DNA of 64,000 nucleotides from Flagellimonas profundi (lineage in GTDB: Bacteria; Bacteroidota; Bacteroidia; Flavobacteriales; Flavobacteriaceae), in contig NZ_JAFLNM010000001.1 in assembly GCF_017313275.1 (NCBI RefSeq), positions 868,001-932,000 on the forward strand, given 5' to 3'. This document shows, one piece after another, positions 41,714 to 51,256 of this stretch. The number at the start of each line of letters is the position of its first letter. Position 1 is the first letter of the stretch. Position numbers and translations under genes: made by a program. The notes below the pieces were generated by a model. That model made no database searches. It was not told the origin of the DNA and saw nothing but the letters and a program-made list of their open reading frames with translations.

Positions 41714-44116
41714 ATGAAGAACACGACTACACTCATCGCATTATTTTACTTTGTATGCTCCTCATTGGGGGCCCAAACATTTGAAAAGGCCAAGGATTTT
41801 CAAAAGTTCAATGGCTATTTTAATTTTTACTATGATGACTCCACGGATAAAATCTATCTCCAGGTTGATGATTTGGGAAAGGAATTTTTATACGTGTATG
41901 CATTGAGCAGCGGTATAGGAAGTAATGATATAGGACTAGATCGCGGACAATTGGGGAATGAGCAAGTAGTTTTCTTCCGTAAAGCAGGGAAAAAACTACT
42001 ATTGGTTCAGCCTAACCTGGATTACAGGGCGATCACCAACAACGATTTGGAAAGAAAATCAGTAGAGCAAGCCTTTGCCAAGTCCATTTTACAGGGCTTT
42101 GAGATTGTGGAAGAGTCCAAAGGTAGTTACCTCATAGATTTCACTGATTTTTTAATGCGTGACGCCCATGGTGTCTCCAACCGATTAAAACGAGCTAAAC
42201 AGGGTACTTATAGTTTGGACAAGTCCAAAAGTGCTTGGGCTTTTGAACGTACCAAAGCGTTTCCTAAAAATGTGGAGTTCGATGTGACACTTACCTTTAA
42301 AGGTGAACCCCAAGGTGCTTGGATTCGTTCGGTAACCCCAACACCTAGTTTGGTAACCGTTGCACAGCACCATTCCCTTGTGGAGCTGCCAGATGATAAT
42401 TTTGAAAAACGACTTTTTGATCCACGCAGTGGAGGATATCCTTTTTCTTATTACGACTATGCCACACCAGTGCAAGAATCTTTGGTAAAAAGATTTATTA
42501 GAAGACACCGATTAAAAAAGAAAGATCCGAACGCCGCGGTTAGTGAAGCGGTTGAACCGATCGTTTATTATTTGGATAACGGTACACCGGAACCAGTGCG
42601 TTCAGCCTTGTTGGAAGGTGGGAAATGGTGGAATCAGGCCTTTGAAGCAGCAGGATACAAAGATGCATTCCAAATGAAAATACTTCCTGATGATGCCGAC
42701 CCCTTGGATGTCCGTTACAATGTGGTGCAATGGGTGCACCGTTCTACAAGAGGATGGAGTTACGGCGCCAGTGTAGTAGACCCAAGAACGGGAGAAATTT
42801 TAAAAGGCCATGTAAGTTTGGGCAGTTTGCGTATCCGTCAGGATTTTATGATTGCCCAGGCGCTAATGAACAAGCCTTTTGAGGAAAGGGATGATAATTA
42901 TGAGCCTATGTTGGAATTGGCATTGGCCAGAATCCGTCAGCTTTCCGCACACGAAATAGGACATACATTGGGATTCGCCCATAATTTTGCAGCAAGTACC
43001 AACAATAGAGCATCTGTAATGGATTACCCACACCCACAGTTTGAGTTGGAAGGCGGTGAAATCAGTTTTGACAATGCTTATGATACAGGAATAGGGGAGT
43101 GGGATAAGGTAACCGTAGCCTATGCCTATTCTGATTTTCCAAATAGCACCAATGAACAAGATGCATTAAATGCTATTTTAAAAAAGGCACAGGACGATGG
43201 GTTACGATATATTTCCGATCAAGATGCCCGTCCAAAAGGAGGAGCTCATCTGTTGGCCCACTTATGGGACAACGGAAAAAGTGCTAGTCAGGAATTGGAC
43301 GACATGTTGGAAATACGGGAAAAAGCTATTGAAAACTTTTCCATAGACAATGTTAGAACAGGTGAAGCTTATTCTGTTTTGGAAGATGTTTTTGTCCCTA
43401 TCTATTTCTTCCATAGATACCAGACCGAAGCGGTATCCAAAGTTATTGGTGGTTTGGATTACAATTATGCTGTTAAAGCTGGTGGGCAAACCCCTGTGGT
43501 GCCCGTCGACGAAGCTGTGCAGGAAGCAGCAATGGAATCCATTTTAAAAACATTGGATGCCGAGGTTATTGCCATACCAAAGAACAAACTTGAACTTTTC
43601 CCTCCAAGAGCCGTTGGTTTTGGTCGTTCCAGGGAATCCTTTAAAGGAAGAACAGGTGTTAGTTTTGATGCCCTTTCAGCGGCAGAAACAGCGGCAGATA
43701 TGACCTTGGAACTTTTACTTCATCCAGAGCGTGCTTCAAGATTGATCCAGCAAAAAAGTCTGGACAAAAACCAAATGGGTCTAAAAGAAGTATTGGAGGA
43801 GACCATTAAAGGTACTTTTGACCTTTCTCACCGTAATGATTACGAAGAAGAAGTACAGCATACCATCAATTTTAGAGTTCTTTATCACATCATGAATTTG
43901 GCGGCCCACAATGATGTGCATCCACAAGTGAATGCCATGGCCAATGAGGCTTTGAACAATCTAAAAACCCAATTGTTGAGCGATGGTAAAAACGCGGTAG
44001 CAGCAGAAATGGTAAAAAGAATCGATGCGTTTATGAAGAAACCATCTGAATTTAAATTGATACCTGTTGAAAAAATCCCTGATGGTTCACCTATTGGAAT
44101 GGACTGCATGGACTAA
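41714..44116 (+). CDS. Secreted zinc-dependent metalloprotease (DUF5117-type)
   Basis: 800 residues with a signal peptide ending SSLGAQ. The zinc site is a metzincin-like HEIGHTLGFAH (His413, Glu414, His417, His423), followed by a Met-turn-like SVMDYPHP. Upstream lies the DUF5117/DUF5118-type region common in Bacteroidota secreted metalloproteases. It is expected to act in the periplasm or outside on proteins. TAATTTTA near 41685 may be its -7 box. The threonine aldolase gene begins eight bases after its stop and is likely cotranscribed. Confidence 0.9.
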   Translation: MKNTTTLIALFYFVCSSLGAQTFEKAKDFQKFNGYFNFYYDDSTDKIYLQVDDLGKEFLYVYALSSGIGSNDIGLDRGQLGNEQVVFFRKAGKKLLLVQPNLDYRAITNNDLERKSVEQAFAKSILQGFEIVEESKGSYLIDFTDFLMRDAHGVSNRLKRAKQGTYSLDKSKSAWAFERTKAFPKNVEFDVTLTFKGEPQGAWIRSVTPTPSLVTVAQHHSLVELPDDNFEKRLFDPRSGGYPFSYYDYATPVQESLVKRFIRRHRLKKKDPNAAVSEAVEPIVYYLDNGTPEPVRSALLEGGKWWNQAFEAAGYKDAFQMKILPDDADPLDVRYNVVQWVHRSTRGWSYGASVVDPRTGEILKGHVSLGSLRIRQDFMIAQALMNKPFEERDDNYEPMLELALARIRQLSAHEIGHTLGFAHNFAASTNNRASVMDYPHPQFELEGGEISFDNAYDTGIGEWDKVTVAYAYSDFPNSTNEQDALNAILKKAQDDGLRYISDQDARPKGGAHLLAHLWDNGKSASQELDDMLEIREKAIENFSIDNVRTGEAYSVLEDVFVPIYFFHRYQTEAVSKVIGGLDYNYAVKAGGQTPVVPVDEAVQEAAMESILKTLDAEVIAIPKNKLELFPPRAVGFGRSRESFKGRTGVSFDALSAAETAADMTLELLLHPERASRLIQQKSLDKNQMGLKEVLEETIKGTFDLSHRNDYEEEVQHTINFRVLYHIMNLAAHNDVHPQVNAMANEALNNLKTQLLSDGKNAVAAEMVKRIDAFMKKPSEFKLIPVEKIPDGSPIGMDCMD

Positions 44117-44124
44117 AATATTTT

Positions 44125-45150
44125 ATGGAAATAAACTTGATAAGTGACACTGTCACTAGACCTTCAACAGGAATGTTGGAGGCCATGATGAATGCAAAAG
44201 TAGGAGATGATGTATTTAAAAACGACCCTACTGTAAATGAATTGGAAGCTAAAGTTGCCGAGTATTTTGGTATGGAAGCCGCCCTTTTTTTTCCAAGCGG
44301 CACCATGACCAACCAAACGGCGATAAAAATACACACGCAACCTGGAGACCAGTTAATTTGCGATAAATATGCCCATGTGTACAATTATGAAGGGGGAGGA
44401 GTAAGCTTTAATAGTGGTGTTTCCTGTAAATTGGTAGATGGTGACCGTGGTATGATGAAAGCCGAACAGGTGGAGGCTTCCATAAATCCGCCGGATTTTT
44501 ACCATAGCCCATTGACTACGTTGGTCTGCATAGAAAACACTACGAACAAAGGTGGTGGCGCTTGTTGGGATTTTGAGGAATTGAAAAAAATCCGAAAAGT
44601 CTGCGATGAACACCATTTAAAATACCACTTGGATGGTGCCCGACTGTGGAACGCCTTGGTGAAAAAGCAAGAAGACCCAAAAGCTTACGGGAAGTTGTTC
44701 GATACCATCAGCGTATGTTTGAGCAAAGGCATGGGGTGCCCCGTAGGTTCTGTTTTGGTGGGCAGCAAAGCGGATATAGACAAAGCATTGCGTATCCGAA
44801 AAGTGTTTGGCGGCGGAATGCGTCAATCGGGTTATTTGGCGGCTGCCGGTATTTATGCTTTGAATAACAATATCGACCGACTTGCTGAAGACCACAAAAA
44901 AGCAGAAGAAATAGGAGAAGTACTGGAATCATTGGATTTTATCAAAAAAGTGGAGCCCATTGAGACCAATATCATCATTTTTGAAATTAATGAAACTAAA
45001 ATGTCGTCCGAAGCATTTTTGGAACAACTGACCAAAAACGAAGTGTCCATTATCGGGATGGGGCAAGGTAAACTGCGTATTGTTACCCATTTGGACTATA
45101 CCAATGCCATGCATGAGCATTTCCTAAAGGTTTTGAAAAGTATTGGTTAG
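44125..45150 (+). CDS. ltaE: Low-specificity threonine aldolase
   Basis: A PLP-dependent fold-type I enzyme of 341 residues (GntG family) cleaving threonine/allo-threonine to glycine and acetaldehyde. It shows NLISDTVTRP and GDDVF at the start, FFPSGTMTNQTA, the PLP ring-stacking His in DKYAHVYNYEGGG, HLDGARLWNA (Asp170) and the cofactor lysine in SVCLSKGMGCPVGSVL (Lys201). There is no apparent functional link to the upstream protease except amino-acid recycling. Confidence 0.93.
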   Translation: MEINLISDTVTRPSTGMLEAMMNAKVGDDVFKNDPTVNELEAKVAEYFGMEAALFFPSGTMTNQTAIKIHTQPGDQLICDKYAHVYNYEGGGVSFNSGVSCKLVDGDRGMMKAEQVEASINPPDFYHSPLTTLVCIENTTNKGGGACWDFEELKKIRKVCDEHHLKYHLDGARLWNALVKKQEDPKAYGKLFDTISVCLSKGMGCPVGSVLVGSKADIDKALRIRKVFGGGMRQSGYLAAAGIYALNNNIDRLAEDHKKAEEIGEVLESLDFIKKVEPIETNIIIFEINETKMSSEAFLEQLTKNEVSIIGMGQGKLRIVTHLDYTNAMHEHFLKVLKSIG

Positions 45151-45160
45151 GAATGTTAAT

Positions 45161-45204
45161 TCGAACGCAGTCGAGAAATCTAAAAAGGTCTCGACTGCGC
45201 TCGA
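45161..45204. repeat. REP-like palindrome
   Basis: TCGAACGCAGTCGAGA (45161-45176), 12-base loop, TCTCGACTGCGCTCGA (45189-45204); 15 of 16 positions pair. It resembles the dispersed TCTCGACTGCGCTCGA palindromes common between genes of Flavobacteriaceae. It lies between convergent genes and may also act as a terminator or mRNA stabiliser. Confidence 0.75.
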
Positions 45205-45217
45205 CCAGACAAGTATA

Positions 45218-45251
45218 AAAATGCCCCTTAATATAATTTCAGGGGTGTTTT
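45218..45251 (-). terminator. Terminator at the end of the YbaB gene (bidirectional)
   Basis: AAAATGCCCCT and AGGGGTGTTTT pair over 11 bp (two G-U) with a 12-base loop. It overlaps the first bases of the YbaB stop codon. Confidence 0.7.
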
Positions 45252-45576
45252 ACTTCATAAAAGCATCCATTCCGGGAATGTTTGGCATACCTTCTTTGGC
45301 CACGGCCGCCAATTCCGCTTCGTTTACCTTCGTGGCTTTTTCAATGGCTTTGTTCAACGTCAGTACCAAATAATCTTCCAATTGCTCCTTATCTTCCAAA
45401 AGGGAATCATCAATGGCAATGGATTTTATTTCACGATTGGCCGTCAAGGTAACTTTGAGGAGCCCATCCGAGGATGCTTCATCGATCATCACGGTGTTCA
45501 ATCGTTCCTTGGTTTCTTCAACTTTCTTTTGGGTCTCTTTTATTTTACCCATCATTCCCATTAGATCTCCAAACAT
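45250..45576 (-). CDS. YbaB/EbfC-family nucleoid-associated protein
   Basis: 108 residues: an N-terminal helix starting [21 protein letters not shown], a central beta sheet ([18 protein letters not shown]) and a C-terminal helix, ending in [10 protein letters not shown], all typical of YbaB. The family forms dimers that bind DNA and accompany RecR/DnaX in many bacteria, although neither is adjacent here. Single-gene transcript closed by the overlapping hairpin. Confidence 0.93.
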   Translation of the reverse strand: MFGDLMGMMGKIKETQKKVEETKERLNTVMIDEASSDGLLKVTLTANREIKSIAIDDSLLEDKEQLEDYLVLTLNKAIEKATKVNEAELAAVAKEGMPNIPGMDAFMK

Positions 45577-45679
45577 ATCTTTAAATTTTAGGCTTGTCGG
45601 ACCACTGTCAAAACAAGCAATACATTAATATTTATCAAATGTAATATCAAAAGTAGTAAATTGGCTAAAACACTTTCCA

Positions 45680-47818
45680 ATGAAACAAACGAATGCAAGA
45701 ATTTCTATTCTGGTTTTATGCCTTATTTTTGCGACCGCTTGCAAAAACAATAAAGACGAATCCATGAATATAAATCCCCCTGTGGCCCCTAAGCATCCAA
45801 CGCAACTTGAGAAGCACGGCGATCTTAGAATCGATGATTATTATTGGATGAACAACAGGGAAGACCAACAGGTTCTGGATTACTTGAACGCTGAGAACGA
45901 GTATTTTCATAAAATGACGGCCCATACCGAGAAATTTCAGGAAGAACTTTTTAAGGAGATGAAGGGCAGGATCAAAGAAGATGATTCTTCGGTTCCCTAC
46001 AAATTGGATGGTTACTGGTACATTACCCGATACGAAGAAGGCAAGGAGTATCCGATTTATTCCAGAAAAAAGGAAAGCTTGGAAGCGGCTGAAGAATTGT
46101 TGTTCGATTGCAACCAAATGGCCGAGGGGCACGAGTTTTTCAACTTGAGGGGTGTTTCCATCAGTCCCGATAATACCATGGCTTCCTTTGGAACGGATAC
46201 CATTTCCAGGAGACAGTACAACATTCAGGTAAAAAACCTTAAATCAGGGGAGATTTATCCCGATATCATTGAAAACACAACGGGAAGCTCCGTTTGGGCC
46301 AACGACAACAAAACGCTTTTTTACACAAAGAAAGACCCTGTCACCTTACGTTCGGACCGGATTTTTAAGCACGTATTGGGAACCTCTTCCGAGGAGGATG
46401 AACTGGTTTTCCATGAAAAGGATTCCACCTACAACACTTTTGTGTATAAGACCAAATCCAGAAAATATATTGTAATCGGCTCCAGTAGCACGCTTACATC
46501 GGAATATCGAATTTTGGACGCAGATGATACGGAAGGGGAGTTCAAGGTGTTCTCACCACGAGAAAAGGGAGTGGAGTATTCCATTTCCCATTTTGAGGGT
46601 GATTTTTATGTGCTTACCAACAAGGGCGGTGCCACCAACTTTAAGTTGATGAAAACAAGCGAGAATAATACATCATCAGAACATTGGGAGGAATTTATAC
46701 CGCATCAAGAGGATGTTCTATTGGAAGATGTTGAGATTTTCAGAGACTATTACGTGGTTACTGAACGTAACAATGGTCTCAACCAAATGAAGATTGCCAA
46801 ATGGGATGGTTCCGACAGCTATTACCTGCCTTTTGATAGTGAAACGTATGTGGCCGGGCCATCCGTCAACCTGGACTTTGATACCAAAGTACTACGCTAC
46901 TACTACAACGAAATGGGCGAGCCCTATGCCATCATCGATTTTGATATGGAAAACCGAACCAAAACGGTTATGAAGCAACAAGAGGTTTTGGGCGGCAAGT
47001 TTGATAAGGATAATTACAAAACCGAGCGTTTGTGGGCCACGGCCAGGGATGGAAAAAAAGTGCCTATCTCCGTAATTTATCATAAGGACACCCCTTTGGA
47101 CGGCACAAGTCCGTTGCTGCAATACGGTTATGGCTCTTACGGGGCTACCATCGACCCCTATTTTTCGTCCATTCGTTTGAGTTTGTTGGATCGTGGTTTC
47201 ATCTACGCCATTGCACATGTTCGCGGTGGTGAGTATTTGGGAAGGCCTTGGTACGAGGACGGCAAATTATTGCACAAAAAAAACACCTTTACCGATTTTA
47301 TCGATGTTTCCAAATATCTGATAGAGCGTAATTATACCAGCTCGGAACATTTATATGCCATGGGCGGTTCCGCTGGTGGACTGTTAATGGGCGCCATTAT
47401 TAATATGGAACCTGAATTGTACCATGGGGTAATTGCAGCTGTTCCTTTTGTGGATGTGGTCACAACCATGTTGGATGATACCATCCCATTGACCACTGGG
47501 GAATATGACGAATGGGGCAACCCGAACCAAAAGGATTATTACGATTACATTAAATCCTATTCACCTTACGACAATATAGAAGCTAAGGCATATCCACATA
47601 TGTATGTATCCACAGGTCTGCACGATTCTCAAGTACAATACTGGGAACCAGCTAAGTGGGTCGCTAAATTAAGGGAATATAAAACGGACGACAACCTCTT
47701 GTTTTTGGATACCAACATGGATACCGGGCACGGTGGAGCATCGGGCAGATTTGAAGCTTTGAAAGAAACAGCAAAGGAATATGCGTTTATTTTAGACCTT
47801 GAAGGAAAAGCCCTTTAA
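45680..47818 (+). CDS. Prolyl-oligopeptidase-family serine peptidase lipoprotein (oligopeptidase B-like)
   Basis: 712 residues. Lipoprotein signal with lipobox TACK, a beta-propeller domain (about 90-430) and a C-terminal alpha/beta hydrolase with catalytic Ser in YAMGGSAGGLLMG, the Asp region preceding STGLHDSQV, and His in MDTGHGGASGRF. DYYWMNNRED at the N-terminus and ARDGKKVPISVIYHK are hallmarks of oligopeptidase B. It should cleave short basic peptides outside the cytoplasm, in keeping with the other exported peptidases here. Confidence 0.93.
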   Translation: MKQTNARISILVLCLIFATACKNNKDESMNINPPVAPKHPTQLEKHGDLRIDDYYWMNNREDQQVLDYLNAENEYFHKMTAHTEKFQEELFKEMKGRIKEDDSSVPYKLDGYWYITRYEEGKEYPIYSRKKESLEAAEELLFDCNQMAEGHEFFNLRGVSISPDNTMASFGTDTISRRQYNIQVKNLKSGEIYPDIIENTTGSSVWANDNKTLFYTKKDPVTLRSDRIFKHVLGTSSEEDELVFHEKDSTYNTFVYKTKSRKYIVIGSSSTLTSEYRILDADDTEGEFKVFSPREKGVEYSISHFEGDFYVLTNKGGATNFKLMKTSENNTSSEHWEEFIPHQEDVLLEDVEIFRDYYVVTERNNGLNQMKIAKWDGSDSYYLPFDSETYVAGPSVNLDFDTKVLRYYYNEMGEPYAIIDFDMENRTKTVMKQQEVLGGKFDKDNYKTERLWATARDGKKVPISVIYHKDTPLDGTSPLLQYGYGSYGATIDPYFSSIRLSLLDRGFIYAIAHVRGGEYLGRPWYEDGKLLHKKNTFTDFIDVSKYLIERNYTSSEHLYAMGGSAGGLLMGAIINMEPELYHGVIAAVPFVDVVTTMLDDTIPLTTGEYDEWGNPNQKDYYDYIKSYSPYDNIEAKAYPHMYVSTGLHDSQVQYWEPAKWVAKLREYKTDDNLLFLDTNMDTGHGGASGRFEALKETAKEYAFILDLEGKAL

Positions 47819-47829
47819 AAATAAAATGT

Positions 47830-47873
47830 TACATTTGCACGGAACATTTCTAATATAGTTATGGGAATGTTCC
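47830..47873 (+). promoter_or_regulatory. Promoter and leader hairpin of the cysteine-synthase-like gene
   Basis: TACATTTG (47830-47837) is a perfect -7 box. Starting four bases later, at the expected transcript start, GGAACATT (47841-47848) and AATGTTCC (47866-47873) form a perfect 8-bp inverted repeat with a 17-base loop. The leader ends at the ATG (47890). It may be a regulatory RNA structure, a stabilising 5' hairpin or an operator; no known riboswitch is recognised. Confidence 0.5.
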
Positions 47874-47889
47874 CTACCTAATACCAGTT

Positions 47890-48930
47890 ATGAAGACACA
47901 GATAAATGCGTACAGCAATATCCTAGACTTAATTGGAAGTACCCCCTTAGTTAAGCTAAACAGAATTACCGCCCCTCTTACTGGAAATTTCTATGCTAAA
48001 CTGGAATGCTTTAATCCAGGACATTCTTCAAAAGATAGAATTGCGATTCATATTATAGAAGAAGCCGAGCGTAAAGGTATTCTTAAGCCGGGTAGCACCA
48101 TTATTGAGACCACATCAGGCAATACAGGCTTTAGCCTTGCCATGGTGAGTATTGTTAAGGGATACAAATGTATTTTGGCCGTAAGTTCAAAATCATCCCC
48201 GGACAAGATTGATATGTTGCGTTCTATGGGAGCAAACGTCTACGTTTGTCCAGCCCATGTAAGTGCGGACGACCCACGTTCCTATTACGAAGTGGCAAAA
48301 CGTTTGCATAGCGAAACACCGAATTCCATTTACATCAATCAATATTTTAACGAGTTGAACATTGAGGCCCACTATTCCAGTACAGGTCCGGAAATTTGGG
48401 AGCAGACCAATGGTCAGATCACCCATTTGGTAGCTTGTAGCGGAACTGGTGGAACCATTTCGGGTATTGCTCGTTATCTGAAGGAGCAGAACCCAAAAAT
48501 CAAAATTTTAGGTGTTGATGCTTACGGTTCAGTATTGAAAAAATATCACGAAACCGGTGAGTTCGATCATAATGAAGTTTATCCTTACCGAATAGAAGGC
48601 TTGGGTAAAAACTTGATTCCTACTGCTACCGATTTCAATAGTATTGATAGATATATTAAGGTAACCGACGGTGAAAGTGCCCATATGGCCCGTAAATTGG
48701 CCCATGCAGAAGGTATTTTTGCAGGGTATACCAGTGGTGCCGCTACTCAAGCGTTGTACCAATTGAACACAGAAGGAGAATTTACCGAGGACAGTAATGT
48801 TGTTGTTGTGTTCCCTGACCACGGTTCAAGATACATGAGCAAGGTTTATAGCAACGAATGGATGGACAACCAAGGCTTTTTTGATATTCAAGATGCCGAG
48901 GTTCCTGAAGAAATCAAGTATATTAAATAA
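47890..48930 (+). CDS. Cysteine-synthase-family PLP enzyme, candidate cysteate synthase
   Basis: 346 residues, fold-type II beta-eliminating/replacing PLP enzyme. The cofactor lysine is in [10 protein letters not shown] (Lys48; a usual CysK has NPxxSVKDR), TTSGNTG lies near 79-85 and [13 protein letters not shown] binds the phosphate. It differs from standard CysK in the substrate loops and the long C-terminus (YIK end, WMDNQGFFD). The next gene is an alpha-oxoamine synthase like the cysteate acyltransferase of Flavobacterium, so a role in making L-cysteate (sulfite plus an O-substituted serine) is attractive. Cystathionine-beta-synthase or CysK activity cannot be excluded. Confidence 0.85.
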   Translation: MKTQINAYSNILDLIGSTPLVKLNRITAPLTGNFYAKLECFNPGHSSKDRIAIHIIEEAERKGILKPGSTIIETTSGNTGFSLAMVSIVKGYKCILAVSSKSSPDKIDMLRSMGANVYVCPAHVSADDPRSYYEVAKRLHSETPNSIYINQYFNELNIEAHYSSTGPEIWEQTNGQITHLVACSGTGGTISGIARYLKEQNPKIKILGVDAYGSVLKKYHETGEFDHNEVYPYRIEGLGKNLIPTATDFNSIDRYIKVTDGESAHMARKLAHAEGIFAGYTSGAATQALYQLNTEGEFTEDSNVVVVFPDHGSRYMSKVYSNEWMDNQGFFDIQDAEVPEEIKYIK

Positions 48931-48954
48931 ACCAGTACCTTATAATACCTCAAG

Positions 48955-48985
48955 AACGGCAATGAAAATCCATTGCCGTTTTTTT
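48955..48985 (+). terminator. Terminator between the synthase-like and acyltransferase-like genes
   Basis: AACGGCAATG, loop AAAATC, CATTGCCGTT, then a T run. The perfect 10-bp stem separates the two genes into distinct transcripts. Confidence 0.92.
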
Positions 48986-49023
48986 ATATGAAAATTTCGT
49001 TATGCGAGGTTCATAAAAATCTA

Positions 49024-49031
49024 TACTTTTG
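49024..49031 (+). promoter_or_regulatory. -7 box of the alpha-oxoamine synthase gene
   Basis: TACTTTTG, a perfect match, gives a leader of about 18 bases to the ATG at 49055. Confidence 0.6.
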
Positions 49032-49054
49032 CAGATGAATTAATATTAATGTAG

Positions 49055-50314
49055 ATGAGAGATTTATTCGATAGAATCATTGAGAACAAAGGACCTTTGG
49101 GCAAATGGGCCTCACAGGCAGAAGGCTATTTTGTTTTTCCAAAATTGGAAGGACCTATTTCCAACAGAATGAAGTTTCAAGGAAAAGACGTAATAACGTG
49201 GAGTATCAATGACTATCTGGGTCTCGCTAACCTACCTGAAATCAAAAAAGTGGACGGTGAAGCTGCCATGGAACACGGTGCTGCCTACCCGATGGGGGCC
49301 CGTATGATGAGCGGTCATACCGACTATCACGAACAATTACAGAACGAATTGGCAGAATTCGTTCATAAAGATGCAGCTTACTTATTGAACTTCGGATATC
49401 AAGGATTTATGTCGGTTATCGACGCTTTGGTGGCCAAAGATGATATTATTGTGTACGATGTGGATTGCCACGCTTGTATTATCGATGGAGTCCGTTTGCA
49501 CATGGGCAAGCGTTTTACCTTTAAGCACAACGATCCCGAAAGTTTGGAGAAAAACTTGGAGCGCGCCACTAAATTGGCCAATGAGACCGGAGGAGGGATT
49601 TTGGTGATTTCTGAAGGTGTTTTTGGTATGCGAGGTGAGCAAGGGATTTTGAAAGAAATCGTAGACCTTAAGAAAAAGTACCAGTTTAGACTTTTGGTCG
49701 ATGATGCGCACGGATTTGGAACCTTGGGTAAAACAGGTGCCGGAGCAGGAGAGGAGCAAGGTGTACAAGATGAAATTGACGTGTATTTGGCAACTTTTGC
49801 CAAATCAATGGCAGGTATTGGAGCATTTGTAGCTGCAGATAAAGAAATTATTGAGTACTTAAAATACAACCTTCGTTCTCAAATGTTCGCCAAATCGTTG
49901 CCCATGGTTTACGTTAAAGGGGCGTTGAAAAGACTTGACATGTTGCGCACCATGCCTGAACTTAAAGCTAAGCTTTGGGAAAACGTGAACGCGCTTCAGA
50001 ATGGGTTGAAGGAAAGAGGTTTTGATATAGGAACCACGACTAGTTGCGTAACTCCTGTTTACTTGAATGGAAGTATTCCCGAGGCAATGGCCTTAGTTAA
50101 GGATTTGCGTGAAAACCACGGAATTTTCTGTTCAATCGTAGTGTATCCCGTAATTCCTAAGGGATTGATTCTACTACGTTTGATTCCAACAGCAACCCAC
50201 ACGATGAAAGATATCGAGGAAACCCTTGATGCGTTTTCAGCGATCAGGGAACGTCTGGAGAACGGAACTTACAAAAGACTTTCGGCTGCGGTAGCTGCAG
50301 CAATGGGAGAGTAA
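49055..50314 (+). CDS. Alpha-oxoamine-synthase-family enzyme, candidate cysteate fatty-acyltransferase
   Basis: 419 residues, PLP fold-type I. DDAHGFGTLG (216-225) supplies the cofactor Asp/His and ATFAKSMAGIG the Schiff-base Lys250; NDYLGLAN and AAYPMGARMMSGH are typical of the KBL/BioF/serine-palmitoyltransferase family. The N-terminal GPLGKWASQAEGYFVFPKLE is what I recall of the Flavobacterium capnine-forming cysteate acyltransferase, which condenses L-cysteate with an acyl thioester in sulfonolipid synthesis and supports gliding. Assignment rests on recall and on the neighbour; serine palmitoyltransferase is the main alternative. Confidence 0.85.
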   Translation: MRDLFDRIIENKGPLGKWASQAEGYFVFPKLEGPISNRMKFQGKDVITWSINDYLGLANLPEIKKVDGEAAMEHGAAYPMGARMMSGHTDYHEQLQNELAEFVHKDAAYLLNFGYQGFMSVIDALVAKDDIIVYDVDCHACIIDGVRLHMGKRFTFKHNDPESLEKNLERATKLANETGGGILVISEGVFGMRGEQGILKEIVDLKKKYQFRLLVDDAHGFGTLGKTGAGAGEEQGVQDEIDVYLATFAKSMAGIGAFVAADKEIIEYLKYNLRSQMFAKSLPMVYVKGALKRLDMLRTMPELKAKLWENVNALQNGLKERGFDIGTTTSCVTPVYLNGSIPEAMALVKDLRENHGIFCSIVVYPVIPKGLILLRLIPTATHTMKDIEETLDAFSAIRERLENGTYKRLSAAVAAAMGE

Positions 50315-50338
50315 TAATCCCTATATTTTATAAAATAT

Positions 50339-51166
50339 TTAATTGCAGCGGACTTTGTTCCGCTGCAATGCGTATTGGGTATTGCCCCGTCTCCATCTAC
50401 CTTGTCGCACTTCGTTTTCGTTAAAGGGGTTTAAGCTGGTATTTCCGTTATGGTATTGTAGGTATACGGCGGGCTGCCCTTGATATGACACCAATTGCCA
50501 TGTCCCCGAATTATTCCCATAGGAAGTTCCTTGCGCATTTCCGCCAAAACTTCCTTCAACACTGAAAGAGCCATCGGTATTCATGGAAAATGTTCCATTG
50601 GCACAGAAATTCACATAGGTAATGGAACTGGCCATACTATCGTTTACAGAAGAGGTACGCTGATAAAAAACCAGTTGACTCCCTGAAATAACATTAAATA
50701 AACCTTGGTTGTTCAGTTCCGGATACTGCGTATTGTTGTTTTGTGATGGAGGTGGGCCGCTTGGCCGTATTCCTGAATTGTTTCCAGCAATAACACTATT
50801 GTCCTTCATGTAGGGTCTCAGGTCAAAATTTCCCAGGTTGTGCAAATCAGAATATTTATAAAAAGGTTCATTGTACCCTGTGGCACGGACGCTCATATTG
50901 GTCCCATCCAAAACGGCCTCAAAACCCACAGGGCCGTCCAACCCATATAATTCTCCGTTTATTTTATTGAATGATCCGGTTGCCCTAATCGCAAAACTTG
51001 CCCCAACGGCCGCAAGCATGCCATGATATTCATCACCTACTCGTTTAAACTGAATGGAAATGCTATGGGTGTCATTTACAAAAGTCCCGATAAAATCAGA
51101 GCTTTGCCCGAAGGAACTTAATCCTGAAATCACAATGGTGATTAAGGTTAACGCAATCTTTTTCAT
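50339..51166 (-). CDS. Secreted beta-rich protein, function unknown
   Basis: 275 residues with a signal peptide ending SSFGQ. The first half (about 20-115) is a lipocalin-like beta sheet pattern (FIGTFVNDTHSISIQFKRVG, YHGMLAAVGASF); a Pro/Asn-rich linker (RPSGPPPSQNNN) leads to a second beta domain with many Gly/Ser/Asn (FSMNTDGSFSVEGSFGG) and the end GRWRRGNTQYALQRNKVRC. Such doublets with a bacterial DUF4488/lipocalin-like look are common in Bacteroidota. A 14-base palindrome lies just upstream. Confidence 0.75.
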   Translation of the reverse strand: MKKIALTLITIVISGLSSFGQSSDFIGTFVNDTHSISIQFKRVGDEYHGMLAAVGASFAIRATGSFNKINGELYGLDGPVGFEAVLDGTNMSVRATGYNEPFYKYSDLHNLGNFDLRPYMKDNSVIAGNNSGIRPSGPPPSQNNNTQYPELNNQGLFNVISGSQLVFYQRTSSVNDSMASSITYVNFCANGTFSMNTDGSFSVEGSFGGNAQGTSYGNNSGTWQLVSYQGQPAVYLQYHNGNTSLNPFNENEVRQGRWRRGNTQYALQRNKVRCN

Positions 51167-51171
51167 AGCTA

Positions 51172-51185
51172 ATGGTTAATACCAT
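51172..51185 (-). promoter_or_regulatory. Palindrome upstream of the secreted beta-rich protein
   Basis: ATGGT-TAAT-ACCAT, six bases upstream of the start codon region, with further AGCT symmetry outside. A candidate operator or translation-control hairpin. Confidence 0.3.
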
Positions 51186-51256
51186 AAAGCTATCAAAAAG
51201 AAGCCTTCTCCACAATAAAATTAGTTGTTCCGCATATATTGATCCAATAAAGTGGT

